64,000 bases of DNA from Crocosphaera sp. (GTDB lineage: Bacteria; Cyanobacteriota; Cyanobacteriia; Cyanobacteriales; Microcystaceae). The DNA is taken from positions 1 to 64,000 of the forward strand of contig NZ_JASJEB010000013.1 of NCBI RefSeq assembly GCF_030064895.1. Direction: 5' to 3'. Position numbers and translations under genes: made by a program. Numbering within the stretch: the first letter of the stretch is position 1; each line of letters starts with the position of its first letter. Shown piece after piece: positions 35,296 to 44,031 of the stretch. The notes under the pieces are model-generated. The model was not told where the DNA came from. It was given only the letters and a program-made list of their open reading frames with translations, and did not search any database.

Positions 35296-37476
35296 ATGCT
35301 TAAACCACTGAAAGATAAACGTCCTCTTCTGATTCTATCTAGTATCGCGTTACTAGGTTCTATCAGCACTGTTGCCTTAACTCCGAAAGTCCTAGAATGG
35401 TTTGAAACAAGACAACAAGCTAAAGTCGAAACTGCCCTAGAAGAAGACATTAACCAGCCATCCCTTGTCTTAACCCTAGCTGAAGTTCCGCCACAACAAA
35501 GACGAGAACAACTAGAAGCGATCGCAGCGTCTAAAAATCTCTCCCTAGAAAGAAGTCGGGCCCGTTACTTATTAGCCAGTGATCTCCTCAAAGAATACGA
35601 AGGCGGCCCAGCTTTACGGCAATTGGAAGGGTTAGAAAAAGAATATCCCCCCATGAAGCCCTATATTCTTCTTAAACGGGGTCGTGGTTACGAGTTAACC
35701 AATGAAACAGACTTAGCACAAAAAACCTGGAAAGAACTAATAAAAACCTATCCCGACTCTTTAGCCTCTGCTAAAGCATTATATAAACTGGGAAACTATG
35801 ATCCGAGTTATTGGGACCAAGGTATTGAAAAATTTCCCCAACATCCCAATATTCAAACGGTGATCCGTAAAAGGTTAAAAGAAAACCCCAATCAACCTAA
35901 ACTATTGCTCTTGTTAGCAAGATACGCAGCCAATGACCCCCAAACCAACCCCATACGAGATCGCTTAGTTAACCAATATGCGGCACAACTAACCCCCGAA
36001 GACTGGCAAATAATCGCCGACGGTTACTGGAGAGTCAATGATTTTTACAAAGCAGCCATCGCTTACCAAAAAGCCCCCAAAACTCCTCAAAATTACTATC
36101 GCATCGCTAGGGGACAACAAGTGCAACCCCGAGGTAATAACAGGGAAACGGTAATCGCTGCCTATCGTCAACTCATGTTTGGTTTCCCTCAAGCCCAAGA
36201 AACAGCCCTCGGGCTGAAACGATTAGCTCAATTATCCCCTCCACAGACCGCTATCACTTATTTGGACGAAATTATCAAAAAATTTCCCGAACAAGCCCCA
36301 GAAGCCCTTTTAGACAAGGCTAAATTGCTAGATAAATCGAATAGGGGGACGGAAGCGGCCGCAGTTCGTCAAACCCTTTTATCTCAATACGCCAACTCAG
36401 ACGCAACAGCAAAATATCGTTGGCAAATGGCTCAACAAGCAGCAGAAAGAGGAGATGCTCTCGAAGCTTGGACTTGGGCCCAACCTATCACCACCAATAA
36501 CTCTGATAGTTCTATTGCCCCCAAAGCTGCTTTTTGGGTCGGAAAATGGGCAGCAAAATTGGGTCGGGTACAAGATTCTCAATCCGCTTTTGAATACGTA
36601 GTTGCCCGTCATCCTCAATCTTACTATGCTTGGCGATCGGCGGTACAGTTAGGCTGGAATGTGGGGAATTTTAACAATATTCGTCAAATGTTGCCCCAAG
36701 TTAATAAACCTACAAGTCGTCCTCTTCCTCCTGCTGGTTCTCCCATGTTTAAGGAGTTGTATCGTTTAGGAGAAGATCAAGATGCGATCGCTTTATTCCA
36801 AGCAGAAATCGCTGATAGCCAAGAATTAAGCGTTAATGAAGGATTTACCGATGCTTTATTAAAGTTAGTTCAAGGGAAAAATCTGCAAGGAATTAATCAA
36901 GTTTGGGCCCTTCAGAAAAAAGATGATCCCGAACAACAAAAACAATGGCAAGAACTCAGAGAAACGGATAAATATTGGCAAACTTTATTCCCTTTTCCTT
37001 ACTATGGTCCCATTACAGAATGGTCTAACCGTCGTCAATTAAACCCTCTTTTAGTTACCTCTTTAATGCGTCAAGAATCACGTTTTGAAAAGGAAATTAA
37101 GTCTCCAGTTGGTGCAACCGGTTTAATGCAGGTAATGCCGGCAACAGGGGAATGGGTAGCTAATCAAATTAATTTAGACAATTATTCTTTAACCGATCCT
37201 GATGACAACATTAATTTAGGAACTTGGTACTTAAATTATACCCATTCTAAATATAGTAATAACTCTTTATTAGCGATCGCTAGTTACAACGCCGGACCCG
37301 GTAATGTTTCAAAATGGGTAAGAAGATATCAGGAAAGTGATCCTGATGCTTTTGTGGAAAAAATACCTTTCCGAGAAACAAAAGGATATGTAGAAACTGT
37401 GTTTGGTAATTATTGGAATTATCTACGGATATATAACCCGGAAATTTCTCAATTATTAGAAAGATACTCCAAATAA
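35296..37476 (+). CDS. Soluble lytic murein transglycosylase (Slt-like)
   Basis: A protein of about 726 residues that cleaves peptidoglycan glycan strands. After an N-terminal membrane anchor come helical TPR-like superhelix repeats for most of its length, then a C-terminal SLT domain with MRQESRFEKEIKSPVGATG (catalytic Glu in RQES), GLMQVMPATG and SYNAGPGNVSKWV. An in-frame GTG lies five codons upstream; the ATG is preferred because of promoter spacing. It is monocistronic and acts in the periplasm. Confidence 0.9.
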   Translation: MLKPLKDKRPLLILSSIALLGSISTVALTPKVLEWFETRQQAKVETALEEDINQPSLVLTLAEVPPQQRREQLEAIAASKNLSLERSRARYLLASDLLKEYEGGPALRQLEGLEKEYPPMKPYILLKRGRGYELTNETDLAQKTWKELIKTYPDSLASAKALYKLGNYDPSYWDQGIEKFPQHPNIQTVIRKRLKENPNQPKLLLLLARYAANDPQTNPIRDRLVNQYAAQLTPEDWQIIADGYWRVNDFYKAAIAYQKAPKTPQNYYRIARGQQVQPRGNNRETVIAAYRQLMFGFPQAQETALGLKRLAQLSPPQTAITYLDEIIKKFPEQAPEALLDKAKLLDKSNRGTEAAAVRQTLLSQYANSDATAKYRWQMAQQAAERGDALEAWTWAQPITTNNSDSSIAPKAAFWVGKWAAKLGRVQDSQSAFEYVVARHPQSYYAWRSAVQLGWNVGNFNNIRQMLPQVNKPTSRPLPPAGSPMFKELYRLGEDQDAIALFQAEIADSQELSVNEGFTDALLKLVQGKNLQGINQVWALQKKDDPEQQKQWQELRETDKYWQTLFPFPYYGPITEWSNRRQLNPLLVTSLMRQESRFEKEIKSPVGATGLMQVMPATGEWVANQINLDNYSLTDPDDNINLGTWYLNYTHSKYSNNSLLAIASYNAGPGNVSKWVRRYQESDPDAFVEKIPFRETKGYVETVFGNYWNYLRIYNPEISQLLERYSK

Positions 37477-37485
37477 GAAGTTTTT

Positions 37486-37543
37486 CAGTGAACAGTGACC
37501 AGTGGCCAATAATTAATAACTGGTAACTGTTCACTGGTCACTG
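37486..37543. repeat. Long imperfect hairpin between convergent genes
   Basis: CAGTGAACAGTGACCAGT on the left is matched by ACTGGTAACTGTTCACTGGTCACTG-type sequence on the right, giving an extended imperfect stem around an AT loop. It sits between convergent genes and could terminate both, though there is no good T-run. Confidence 0.75.
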
Positions 37544-37548
37544 TATAG

Positions 37549-38043
37549 TTAAACAGGTAAATTCAGTAAAAGTAAAATACTAGAATCTATATCATCCCCT
37601 AGATTTGTATACTTTATAATCTCATTTAAGATTTGATTTTTAGGAATACGTAAAACTTCAATTATTTCATCTTCATGAATATTTTGCTCTCCCGATTTTT
37701 CACTGTATTTACTAACAAAAATATGTGCCTTTTCATTTGTTAAGCCAGGAGAACGATCAATGGTCAAAAAATAGTTGATATCTAGAATCTTATAACCTGT
37801 TTCTCCTTCCGCTTCTTTGGCTGCAATTGGTATTATTTTATCTAATGAAGCATCAGGAAAAGCTCCCATAGGCGCACTAATTACAAATTTATTAACGGGA
37901 GGTCGATATTGACGTATTAAAATTAGAGAATTGGTTTTTTCTGTAAATCCAAAAACAATTAATAACACTTTTTTGGCATCAGCATAAACCCATTTTCCAT
38001 TCATAAATGGTTTAGTTTTAACCGAAAAAAAATCATTTTCCAT
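37549..38043 (-). CDS. Nudix-like protein with altered Nudix box
   Basis: A 164-residue protein with the fold of ADP-ribose-type Nudix hydrolases (ILIRQYRPPVNKFVISAPMG, then SPGLTNEKAHIFVS). The catalytic box normally reads GX5EX7REUXEEXGU. Here the corresponding segment ends in AAKEAEGETGY, so the conserved arginine is lysine, one glutamate is glycine and the first glutamate is not evident. Activity may be lost or altered. It is 13 bases after the methyltransferase gene and probably co-transcribed. Confidence 0.75.
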   Translation of the reverse strand: MENDFFSVKTKPFMNGKWVYADAKKVLLIVFGFTEKTNSLILIRQYRPPVNKFVISAPMGAFPDASLDKIIPIAAKEAEGETGYKILDINYFLTIDRSPGLTNEKAHIFVSKYSEKSGEQNIHEDEIIEVLRIPKNQILNEIIKYTNLGDDIDSSILLLLNLPV

Positions 38044-38056
38044 AAGGATTAAACTT

Positions 38057-38845
38057 TTAAGAATTAGATAGTTTGATATTGTCTAAAACAATCAAAGGAT
38101 GATTTTCAGGCAAGATATTATTTTCCACAATATTGCTACCCTCATTATTTTCTCCCTTATAAAAGAAGACAATATTATGATAAAAATGAATCTCAATCAG
38201 ATTTTTATCAAAGTAAGAAGGAACATACCCAGGACGATCAAATTCTTCATAGTTTAGACAGTCCACTAAACTTTTGAATAGTCCCATTGTAGTTGTCACA
38301 CTGTTTAAATCATTACTATTCCCTCCAAACATTTTCCAGTAGGAAGTCTGAGTATCTTCAACCACATAAATTCCTCCATCTCTAAGCAAAGGAAAAAGAG
38401 TTTTGAAAGATGTAATTACATAGCTATTAATATGACAGCCATCATCAATAATAATATTAAATCCGCCAACTTGCTCAACAATATTTTCTAAAAAAATAGC
38501 ATCATCTTGACTTCCTTGAAAAATTTTTATTCTTTCTTCTTCAAGACCTGATTTATCATAGATATCAATGCCATAAATTACACTATTAGGAAAAAAATCC
38601 CTCCACATTTTTAAAGAAGCACCACCAGAATTAGTATCACTAAATCCACCAACACCTATTTCCAGAATATTCAATTTTTCAAATCTTAGGGATTCAAAAT
38701 GCTTTTGATAATGCTGTGCATAGGAATGACTATTCCATTTATCACTTTGGTAATAAGTAGCTAAACTCATTAAGTTATTACTATCAGGACTAGACATAGT
38801 TGATATTTGCTGAAAAATCCATAATATTTGATATTTTTGCTTCAT
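38057..38845 (-). CDS. SAM-dependent methyltransferase (MycE/TylE-like)
   Basis: A 262-residue class I methyltransferase like the sugar O-methyltransferases of macrolide pathways. Features are SDKWNSHSYAQHYQKHF, motif I LEIGVGG, MWRDFFPNSVIYGIDIYDKS, IIIDDGCH and YVVEDTQTSYW. In cyanobacteria, relatives sit in polysaccharide or glycolipid gene sets, so a sugar or lipid-sugar substrate is plausible. The start could also be the methionine 17 codons on (MSSPDSN). Confidence 0.72.
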   Translation of the reverse strand: MKQKYQILWIFQQISTMSSPDSNNLMSLATYYQSDKWNSHSYAQHYQKHFESLRFEKLNILEIGVGGFSDTNSGGASLKMWRDFFPNSVIYGIDIYDKSGLEEERIKIFQGSQDDAIFLENIVEQVGGFNIIIDDGCHINSYVITSFKTLFPLLRDGGIYVVEDTQTSYWKMFGGNSNDLNSVTTTMGLFKSLVDCLNYEEFDRPGYVPSYFDKNLIEIHFYHNIVFFYKGENNEGSNIVENNILPENHPLIVLDNIKLSNS

Positions 38846-38932
38846 TTGATTTTAGCTAATCAATTAGCAAAAGTCAATAGTAAATTTAAAAGAGCTAACC
38901 AGTTACGCTAAGCTGGTAGTATACTGAGAAGT

Positions 38933-39163
38933 ATGAATATGAAGCAACTTCGAGAACAAGCGGGGCTAAGAACCATTGATGTGGCCTATCATTTAGATGT
39001 AGCTGAAAGCACTGTCCGCAATTGGGAGTATGGACGGACTATGCCTAGACTGCGTGCAGATCAATTTGCTCAATTGTGTGAACTCTACAAATGTTCAATC
39101 CATAAGTTAGCTCAAGCATCTCAGAATTCCCAAGCTGAAGCTCTTGGAAATAATCGTCAATAA
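38933..39163 (+). CDS. XRE-family helix-turn-helix regulator
   Basis: A 76-residue DNA-binding protein with a Cro/C1-type HTH: MKQLREQAGLRTIDVAYHLD, then AESTVRNWEYGRTMPR, covering nearly all of it. Small single-domain regulators of this kind are common in cyanobacteria. It is divergent from the methyltransferase-Nudix pair, which it might control. Targets cannot be read. Confidence 0.85.
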   Translation: MNMKQLREQAGLRTIDVAYHLDVAESTVRNWEYGRTMPRLRADQFAQLCELYKCSIHKLAQASQNSQAEALGNNRQ

Positions 39164-39289
39164 TATTAGTTAATATTCTAATAGTTTTCCTTTAGTTTAC
39201 CCTCATAACATAGAGAATTTAGGGGTATTATAGAATAATAAGTCTAATTTATTCCCATTGTCTCATTTTTTCCCTTATTAATCATTATT

Positions 39290-39901
39290 TCAAATTAATT
39301 GCGCTCTTGCTTGAGTGAGAACTTTCCCCGCAGATTGAGCAAAAACAAAAGTGAGTAATAACCCCAAAATAAAATCTGGCCAAAAAGAACCTGTTAAGAA
39401 AACTAAGCCAGCAGTTAGCAATACTGAGGTATTGGCAATAATATCGTTACGAGAACACAGCCAAACTGAAGACATATTAATATTATCGTTACGGTGACGA
39501 ATTAACAGAAAAAAGCAGATTAAGTTAGCTATCAAAGCTAAAAGACCAATTTCGCTCATTACTTGCACTGTGGGGACTGTTTGAGCAAATAATTGATAGG
39601 TGGCTCTGGCAAATACTGCGATCGCGGACATAAACATAATACCACCTTTAAGGATTGCTGCTCGTGCCTGGGCTTTATTGCCTCTTTGAATTACATAAAG
39701 GCTACAACCATAAACTAGAGCATCACCAAGCATATCTAAAGAATCTCCAGTTAAAGACAATGAATCAGCCTTAATACCTCCAATAAACTCTACTAAAAAC
39801 ATTACTGCATTAATTACCAAAATAATCCATAACACCTTACTCTGGCGTTTTTGCAGCTTTTGTAATTCCTTTGCTTTGTTTTGACAACAGTGTTCTGACA
39901 T
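39290..39901 (-). CDS. Cation transporter of the CDF type (short)
   Basis: A 203-residue protein with about six membrane helices and the CDF pattern (FIGGIKADSLSLTGDSLDMLGDAL, then SVWLCSRNDIIANTSV). Metal-site aspartates are in SLTGDSLDMLGD and RNDIIAN. It lacks the C-terminal cytoplasmic domain of longer CDF exporters, and its start MSEHCCQ has a cysteine pair. It probably exports zinc or a similar metal. The ATG used here avoids a TTG seven codons upstream. It lies downstream of the ArsR-type regulator on the same strand. Confidence 0.8.
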   Translation of the reverse strand: MSEHCCQNKAKELQKLQKRQSKVLWIILVINAVMFLVEFIGGIKADSLSLTGDSLDMLGDALVYGCSLYVIQRGNKAQARAAILKGGIMFMSAIAVFARATYQLFAQTVPTVQVMSEIGLLALIANLICFFLLIRHRNDNINMSSVWLCSRNDIIANTSVLLTAGLVFLTGSFWPDFILGLLLTFVFAQSAGKVLTQARAQLI

Positions 39902-39939
39902 AATGTACAATTTGACGTTCAAATGAATGTTTGAATAAT

Positions 39940-39974
39940 ATCAATGATATCGTGCAAACGTTCAAAAGAACATT
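39940..39974. promoter_or_regulatory. Candidate ArsR/SmtB-type operator
   Basis: Upstream of the transporter are ATATCAATGATAT (13-base palindrome) and AACGTTCAAAAGAACATT (39957-39974, arms with one mismatch). Palindromes of about this size are typical sites for the ArsR/SmtB family coded next door. Confidence 0.5.
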
Positions 39975-40036
39975 AGAATGTAAATTAAATTAATAATGAC
40001 GGTTATTCAAAAAGAGAAAAATAAAGTAAATAATAT

Positions 40037-40399
40037 TTAAACTAACTTTTGCAAAGAATAAATAAGAATATCAGTTACACGCTCATCTTTTAAAGAATAA
40101 TAAGCTAATTTGCCGTCATTACGGTATTTAACTAATTTTAAATCTCGCATTTTTCGTAGATGATGGGAAGCAGTTGCGATCTTGACATTTAACATAGCAG
40201 CAATATCGCAGACACAAAGCTCATCGCCGTTTCTGAGAGCATAAAGGATCTTAACCCGCAAGCGATCGGCTAAAACATTAAATATAACCGTCATTTCCTC
40301 TAAAGTATCTTCTGAGGGTAAAGTTTCCCTAATTTGCGCAACTAAATCGGTGTTGAAACATCTTACTTGACAAATATCGTCTGCTTTGGTTTTACTCAC
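40037..40399 (-). CDS. ArsR/SmtB-family metal sensor
   Basis: A 120-residue winged-helix repressor. It has the metal motif ELCVCD (Cys62, Cys64) in the DNA-binding helix region, HTH NVKIATASHHLRKMRDL, and two more cysteines at 10 and 14. This pattern resembles CadC/AztR-type sensors that bind Cd, Pb or Zn. Metal binding would release DNA and derepress the CDF gene. It starts with GTG. A GTT-rich 137-base gap separates it from the transporter gene. Confidence 0.87.
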   Translation of the reverse strand: MSKTKADDICQVRCFNTDLVAQIRETLPSEDTLEEMTVIFNVLADRLRVKILYALRNGDELCVCDIAAMLNVKIATASHHLRKMRDLKLVKYRNDGKLAYYSLKDERVTDILIYSLQKLV

Positions 40400-40526
40400 G
40401 GGTATTTAAGGGCAACGGTTAAATATATTTATTTCAATGTTACAGGATACAAATTACTTAAGTCATTGGTGCAATCTCCCCTTGCGAGGTAAGCTTAAAA
40501 CAGAAAGCGGATATAGGAAGAATTAT

Positions 40527-40733
40527 TTGCCCAAGAAAATTAGAGAATTAAAAGCTATGCTATTGAAAGCAGATTGTATTTGCGAACAAGGAAACGGAAG
40601 CCACACTAAATGGAGTCATCCTTTGTTAAATTACAAAATAACTATATCTGGTAAAGATGGGAATGATGCTAAACGCTATCAAGAGAAAGATGTAAAAGAT
40701 TTTCTTAAAGATATCAAGGAGGTTCAAAAATGA
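40527..40733 (+). CDS. hicA: HicA toxin
   Basis: A 68-residue HicA mRNA interferase. The pattern PKKIRELKAMLLKAD, GNGSHTKW with the catalytic histidine, and SGKDGNDAKRYQEKDV is typical. It starts with TTG at 40527, preceded by AGGAAG with six-base spacing; a longer frame from 40437 has no such site. It overlaps hicB by four bases (ATGA). The second HicA in the window (52024) also starts with TTG. Confidence 0.85.
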   Translation: MPKKIRELKAMLLKADCICEQGNGSHTKWSHPLLNYKITISGKDGNDAKRYQEKDVKDFLKDIKEVQK

Positions 40734-40945
40734 AATCACGCTACAGCATTGTAATTCAATGGTCAGATGAAGACCAATGTTATATTGTTTCTCTACCCGA
40801 ATTTGGCAAATATGCTCGAACTCATGGCGATACTTATGAAGAAGCCGTAAAAAATGCTCAAGATGTTTTAGAGTTACTAATAGAAGATAATAAAAATCTT
40901 CCACAACCAAACATTTATCAAAGCTTTGCTGCTAAATCCTCATAA
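40730..40945 (+). CDS. hicB: HicB antitoxin
   Basis: A 71-residue HicB-type protein (YSIVIQWSDEDQCYIVSLPEF, then HGDTYEEAVKNAQDVLELLI). It has the partial RNase H-like HicB fold and no added DNA-binding domain. It is translationally coupled to hicA and probably neutralises it. Confidence 0.88.
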   Translation: MKSRYSIVIQWSDEDQCYIVSLPEFGKYARTHGDTYEEAVKNAQDVLELLIEDNKNLPQPNIYQSFAAKSS

Positions 40946-40970
40946 AATAACTAATCTAATCAAGACTTAT

Positions 40971-41789
40971 ATGCTAAGGCAAAAACTGAAACTACCTTTT
41001 GAGTTAGAACTTTACAGACAAAAAATAGAAGCTACTCTTAAGCCTTATATCAAAATAAAAGAAAGAGCAAACAATAAACTCGATCTATGGCAAAGTAAGT
41101 TTGGTGGTTTACTATACCTGCCCAAAGGTGTAGATTATCCTAAAAATGCCAAAGGAGAATATTTATATTTGTTGGCGCAAATTAATTTCTCAGAAGTACC
41201 TAATTTAAAAAACTTTCCAAAAACAGGAATTTTACAGTTTTATATTTTACCTAATGAATTTTATGGTAAATACCTTCAATCTCCAGTAGATCAGGAAGAT
41301 TTTCGCATTCTATATATTCCAGAAATAACCTATGATTCCAAGAAAATAATTACTGATTTTGATTTCTTACCAAAATTACAGTTAGATACTAATATTTTTC
41401 CAATTAAAAATAGTTGCTCGTTAGAATTTAGTTGTGAAATAGCACCCATGAGTTTTAGTGATGGTAATTTTACTTCTCAAATAGGTTATGAACTTTACGA
41501 TATTTTGTGCAGTAATCACCAACTTTGGGATGAATATACTCAAATTGCAGATTGTGGCTCAAATATTGGAGGATATCCTACTTTTGTCGTTGAAGGTGAT
41601 GAACGCTTTTATCATTTACCAGATGAAGATTATAGACATTTTATTCTACTGCTACAAATAGACTCTAATAACAGTGAAAATATATGTTGGAAAAATAGTG
41701 ATGGAGTTGGAAATTTCTTCATAGAGCAATCTGCTTTAAAAAAACTAGATTTTTCTGAAGTATTTTATGCTTGGGATTGTAGTGATTAA
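40971..41789 (+). CDS. YwqG-like (DUF1963) protein
   Basis: A 272-residue protein resembling YwqG/DUF1963. Support comes from SKFGGLLYLPKGVDYPKN, LLAQINFSEVPNLKNFP, GILQFYI and GGYPTFVVEGDE, and the C-terminal ILLLQIDSN and VGNFFI. The family is often found near polymorphic toxin loci and is suspected of immunity roles. The frame opens 15 codons earlier, inside hicB, but the ATG chosen avoids that overlap. No toxin gene lies beside it. Confidence 0.75.
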   Translation: MLRQKLKLPFELELYRQKIEATLKPYIKIKERANNKLDLWQSKFGGLLYLPKGVDYPKNAKGEYLYLLAQINFSEVPNLKNFPKTGILQFYILPNEFYGKYLQSPVDQEDFRILYIPEITYDSKKIITDFDFLPKLQLDTNIFPIKNSCSLEFSCEIAPMSFSDGNFTSQIGYELYDILCSNHQLWDEYTQIADCGSNIGGYPTFVVEGDERFYHLPDEDYRHFILLLQIDSNNSENICWKNSDGVGNFFIEQSALKKLDFSEVFYAWDCSD

Positions 41790-41910
41790 GATAAAGGCAG
41801 GACATTTATGTTATTGTAAGACATTACTTTACTAACCTTAGTCAAACCTAGCTATTCTTAGAATAATCGGGCCAAAATTTGTATTAGCGATCGCAATTTT
41901 CAGCATTTAG

Positions 41911-42099
41911 ATGAGGAAGAAGATATCTGTAATACCTAAACCTCAACCTGGAGAAATATGGCTAAATTATTTATTATTTTCGGCTATTTTTGTGATATCG
42001 TTTGTAAAGTGGTTAGAAAATGCGATCGCTCAAATGAAACAAACAGAAGAACCGATAGTTTTAACACTGAATGATAAAGCTGAAAGTTTACCCATATAA
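41911..42099 (+). CDS. Small hypothetical membrane protein
   Basis: A 62-residue frame with one hydrophobic segment (WLNYLLFSAIFVISFVKWL) between polar ends. It starts with ATG. I do not recognise it and the evidence for expression is weak; its frame overlaps no other gene. Confidence 0.35.
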   Translation: MRKKISVIPKPQPGEIWLNYLLFSAIFVISFVKWLENAIAQMKQTEEPIVLTLNDKAESLPI

Positions 42100-42145
42100 G
42101 TTATCCGACTGAAGATGTAAGTTGTTATGTTTTTGAGGAGATATT

Positions 42146-42562
42146 GTGGATACTAATGAGTGCTATGTATATTTTGCTTTGGACGGTGAAGATTTTGAAC
42201 CAAATGATGTGACTGATTATCTAAATATTGAACCTACATCAGTGAGAAGGAAAGGAGAAAGATTACCAGGTAGAATACCCAGATACAGTTCTTGGGTATT
42301 ATCAACACAAAAGATAATAAACGAAATAATTGATGTTGATGAAATGGCATCAGAACTAATTAAAATTTTGGAACCAAAAACTAATCAAATAAATGAAATT
42401 GCCGAAAAATTAAATCTTGCTACTCGATTAGAAGTGGTACTTTGGATTACAACGGATGATACTCAAACTACTCCAATGATAAGCTTTAATGTCAATAGTA
42501 TTAATTTTTTATCAAATGTGAATGCGTATATTGATATTGATATTGATATTTATCGAAATTAA
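42146..42562 (+). CDS. DUF4279 domain protein
   Basis: A 138-residue protein of the DUF4279 family. Typical parts are ECYVYFALDGEDFEPNDVTDYL, EPTSVRRKGERLP and SSWVLST. The family is found among immunity-type genes in polymorphic toxin systems, but its role is untested. The start is GTG with a strong ribosome site GAGGAGAT four bases before it. The end is low complexity (IDIDIDI). It follows another immunity-type gene. Confidence 0.75.
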   Translation: MDTNECYVYFALDGEDFEPNDVTDYLNIEPTSVRRKGERLPGRIPRYSSWVLSTQKIINEIIDVDEMASELIKILEPKTNQINEIAEKLNLATRLEVVLWITTDDTQTTPMISFNVNSINFLSNVNAYIDIDIDIYRN

Positions 42563-42639
42563 AATTAAGAAGTATAATCACGGTCTGTAATCAATTGCGA
42601 TCGCCTAATTTTTGAAAAGCTATTATACCATTTTCATCA

Positions 42640-42675
42640 ACTTAGACTACATAAATTCATCTTGTAGGGGTTAAC
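42640..42675. repeat. Half copy of the ACTTGGACTA / GGGGTTAA repeat
   Basis: ACTTAGACTACATAAAT followed by GTAGGGGTTAACG matches the complement of 54416-54465 in its left part, but the palindrome is not completed. Confidence 0.6.
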
Positions 42676-42735
42676 GAATGAAATAAGAAAAAAGTCCTAT
42701 TAATCAAATGACTAACAAAAAGAATAAGCAAAAAA

Positions 42736-43947
42736 TCACCTAATCGCCAAACTAGGTTTAACAATTGCTGGAACGATACTTTTACAAGCCATTCTTGCAC
42801 CACCAATATTTCTGGCAACAGGGCCAATGCGTAAAGCAGCTAAACCACCCATAATAAAAAAGTTAGACTTGGGCAGACGTAAATATTCATCTAATACGGG
42901 TAAACCGTTAACTATTTCTGTGGGATAAACCTCAAGTACCTCTTGCAACAGAGGATGTTCTATAACACTAAATCTCGTACCAGTAGCCAACCAGATACGG
43001 TTAAATTTATGTTGACTTCCGTTGTCACAATCAATCTGCCAGAGATTATCTTGCCATTGCGCAGTGCTAACTTGACAGCATTCATTGATTATCATTGTAC
43101 CTTCAGACACTGCCTTTCTTAATTGCAGCATCATTTCAGGAGTCATTGAACCACCATTACGGGCCTGCTGTATTTGCTGGTAACGCATAGACCAATCAGT
43201 TTCGGCGTGAAAGTCCTTGAGATATTTCGGTCCTAACCAACCTGGGTCCGCATCAAAAATTTTTTCTTGTAACTGTTTTCTGGTCATTAAAGTAACAGTC
43301 GCCCCCAGTTTGATCGCACCTTTAGCTAAATGTCCGCTAGTTAACCCACCACCAACAATTAAAACTCTTTCTCCTGTTAATTTAAGTTGGTTGAGATTTA
43401 CCTGTTGAGAATGACATAATCTCTCTGAGGGGTAATCTGAGGTAATCTTCTCTACCCAATCAGGAAACTGTCTTTTTCCGCTTCCCGTAGCTAATACCAC
43501 TCTACGAGTCAGAATAGTTTCTCCCGTGTCTAAAACCAATTGAAATCGCGAACGTAAAGCACATTTAATTGGTAGAATCTGGATAACTTTAGCTGGATAA
43601 ACCTTATCAGTTAACTTCCAGCGACGAATAAGCTCATCACAGAAATCGTTAAATAGTTTTGTCCCTGGTCTATCATAGGGAGAAAACAATTCATGATGGC
43701 GATGTTCAGCAAAAGTTCTTAATTGATGTGGGTTAGGATCAGGATGATGAACCGCCGGCGATCGCAAAGCAGGAATTTGTTGCGCTGCAAATTGTTGTTG
43801 CCATTGACTCATCCACGTTTGACTGGGATCGAAAATTAAAACTTTATGATCATACTTTGCACTTTTTTGTAAGAGGTGTGTGGTTAGCGTTAGTGCCTGA
43901 ACCCCTGCCCCAATCATCGCTAGGTCTATATAATTAGGTAGTGTCAC
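42736..43947 (-). CDS. FAD/NAD(P)-binding oxidoreductase
   Basis: A 403-residue flavoprotein with two dinucleotide-binding sites: MIGAGVQALTLT near residue 12, and VLIVGGGLTSGHLAKGA near residue 194. VLATGSGKRQFPDW and WLATGTRFSVI are the usual ATG motifs. Fold and layout resemble lysine/ornithine N-monooxygenases and related flavoproteins. It is divergent from znuA, sharing a promoter with two Zur-type palindromes, the nearest 19 bases from its GTG start, so it probably responds to zinc. The reaction is unknown. Confidence 0.78.
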   Translation of the reverse strand: MTLPNYIDLAMIGAGVQALTLTTHLLQKSAKYDHKVLIFDPSQTWMSQWQQQFAAQQIPALRSPAVHHPDPNPHQLRTFAEHRHHELFSPYDRPGTKLFNDFCDELIRRWKLTDKVYPAKVIQILPIKCALRSRFQLVLDTGETILTRRVVLATGSGKRQFPDWVEKITSDYPSERLCHSQQVNLNQLKLTGERVLIVGGGLTSGHLAKGAIKLGATVTLMTRKQLQEKIFDADPGWLGPKYLKDFHAETDWSMRYQQIQQARNGGSMTPEMMLQLRKAVSEGTMIINECCQVSTAQWQDNLWQIDCDNGSQHKFNRIWLATGTRFSVIEHPLLQEVLEVYPTEIVNGLPVLDEYLRLPKSNFFIMGGLAALRIGPVARNIGGARMACKSIVPAIVKPSLAIR

Positions 43948-43965
43948 TGTGGATTAATAAAGGGA

Positions 43966-44002
43966 ATAATAATGATTATTATACAATGAGAATGATTATC
44001 AT
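43966..44002. promoter_or_regulatory. Two tandem Zur-type boxes, divergent znuA promoter
   Basis: ATAATAATGATTATTAT (43966-43982, perfect palindrome about its central base) and ATGAGAATGATTATCAT (43986-44002, one mismatch) lie 20 bases centre to centre. They fit the cyanobacterial Zur pattern TGATAATNATTATCA. They sit between the flavoprotein gene and znuA and can control both. Confidence 0.75.
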
Positions 44003-44031
44003 TTTAATTGAGCATTTATCCACTAGATTAT

